NCBI GenBank assembly: GCA_024645145.1
Contig: JAHEGL010000092.1
Location: 1-6,691, forward strand
DNA length: 6,691 nt
Direction: 5' to 3'
DNA from: Planktotalea sp.
Lineage (GTDB): Bacteria > Pseudomonadota > Alphaproteobacteria > Rhodobacterales > Rhodobacteraceae
The notes below the pieces were generated by a model. The model made no database searches and was not told the DNA's origin. It worked only from the letters and a program-made list of their open reading frames with translations. A program made the position numbers and the translations under genes. Positions 6,346-6,691 of this stretch are shown here, piece by piece; within the stretch, counting starts at the first letter, position 1, and every line of letters starts with the position of its first letter.

Positions 6346-6691
6346 GTGCAGAATCTGGCGTCAAAGCTTGATCTGATTGCGGGAACAGATGTGACGACCT
6401 TGTCGGTCAACACAGCTGTGAATGCAGCTGCATCCGCGTTTCCGACTTGGTCGCGTTGGTCGACCGAAAAACGCGCGCTGATACTTCGCAAAATGATGAC
6501 AGCGCTGGACAGTGAGCGTAATGAATTTTGCGCGCTTGCTGCTCAAGAAGTTGGCGCTTCTAAGTCTTGGATTGAGTTCAATATCGATCTTGCGATCGAA
6601 ACGCTGGCACATGTTGCAAGCCTTGCACCCGCGCTTGAGGATCGGGAGGTTGTCGATCCCCAAACTGGCAAACGATCTGTGTTGCGTCGCC
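6346..6691 (+). CDS. NAD(P)-dependent aldehyde dehydrogenase, N-terminal part (runs off the window)
   Basis: An open frame from the GTG at 6346 reaches the window edge with 115 complete codons. AFPTWSRWSTEKRALILRKM (31-50), ALAAQEVGASKSWIEFNIDL (63-82) and the segment around VVDPQTGKRSVLRR (102-115) match the start of the ALDH superfamily fold, most like benzaldehyde-, vanillin- and salicylaldehyde-type dehydrogenases. Such enzymes oxidise aldehydes to acids in the cytoplasm. The catalytic Cys and Glu and the NAD-binding loop lie beyond the edge, so activity and substrate cannot be confirmed. A TAA at 6343-6345 is in frame directly before the GTG, so no longer N-terminus is possible in this frame. 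The protein therefore seems some 20-30 residues shorter at the N-terminus than typical relatives. The G7 tract at 6333-6339 gives a serviceable ribosome binding site. It is divergent from the AraC-type gene and probably controlled by it. Confidence 0.85.
   Translation, partial: MQNLASKLDLIAGTDVTTLSVNTAVNAAASAFPTWSRWSTEKRALILRKMMTALDSERNEFCALAAQEVGASKSWIEFNIDLAIETLAHVASLAPALEDREVVDPQTGKRSVLRR

Overview
The window holds most of a phosphate-uptake and phosphate-sensing operon on the + strand: the 3' end of pstS, then pstC, pstA, pstB, phoU and phoB. It is followed by an unrelated accessory pair in divergent orientation: an AraC-family regulator on the - strand and the first 115 codons of an aldehyde dehydrogenase on the + strand. 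The order pstSCAB-phoU-phoB, the N-terminally extended PstC (490 aa) and PstA (443 aa), and the moderate GC content and codon use suggest an alphaproteobacterium, most likely of the Rhodobacterales (Roseobacter group). This placement is inferred from gene order and protein character, not from a search.

Region 1-5249. The genes are tightly packed. pstC and pstA overlap (TGATG), pstB starts about 11 bases after pstA, and phoU and phoB each follow a TAAGGAG in which the upstream stop codon overlaps the Shine-Dalgarno sequence. PstS captures periplasmic phosphate, PstC and PstA form the membrane channel, and PstB hydrolyses ATP. PhoU is expected to relay transporter state to the histidine kinase PhoR, and PhoB is the DNA-binding response regulator. 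phoR and the Pho-box promoter that should drive pstS are not in the window and probably lie upstream. The only real gap in the operon is the 116-base pstS-pstC spacer. It contains a long imperfect hairpin and then a short GC-rich hairpin with a U-run, which could make pstS transcript more abundant than the transporter genes.

Region 5250-6201. A 306-aa AraC/XylS-type regulator converges on phoB across a 31-base spacer with no recognisable terminator.

Region 6202-6345. This divergent intergenic region holds the most interesting signal. A bipartite 15-base element is repeated in direct orientation exactly 21 bases apart (12 of 15 positions identical), which is the geometry expected of an AraC-family operator. 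It overlaps a good -35/-10 pair for the regulator, whose transcript would then start at or next to its own ATG. The region ends with a G7 tract serving as ribosome binding site for a GTG-started aldehyde dehydrogenase that runs off the window.

No evidence was seen for a new multi-gene system, mobile element, CRISPR array, tRNA or rRNA. Most of the window is a conserved housekeeping locus.
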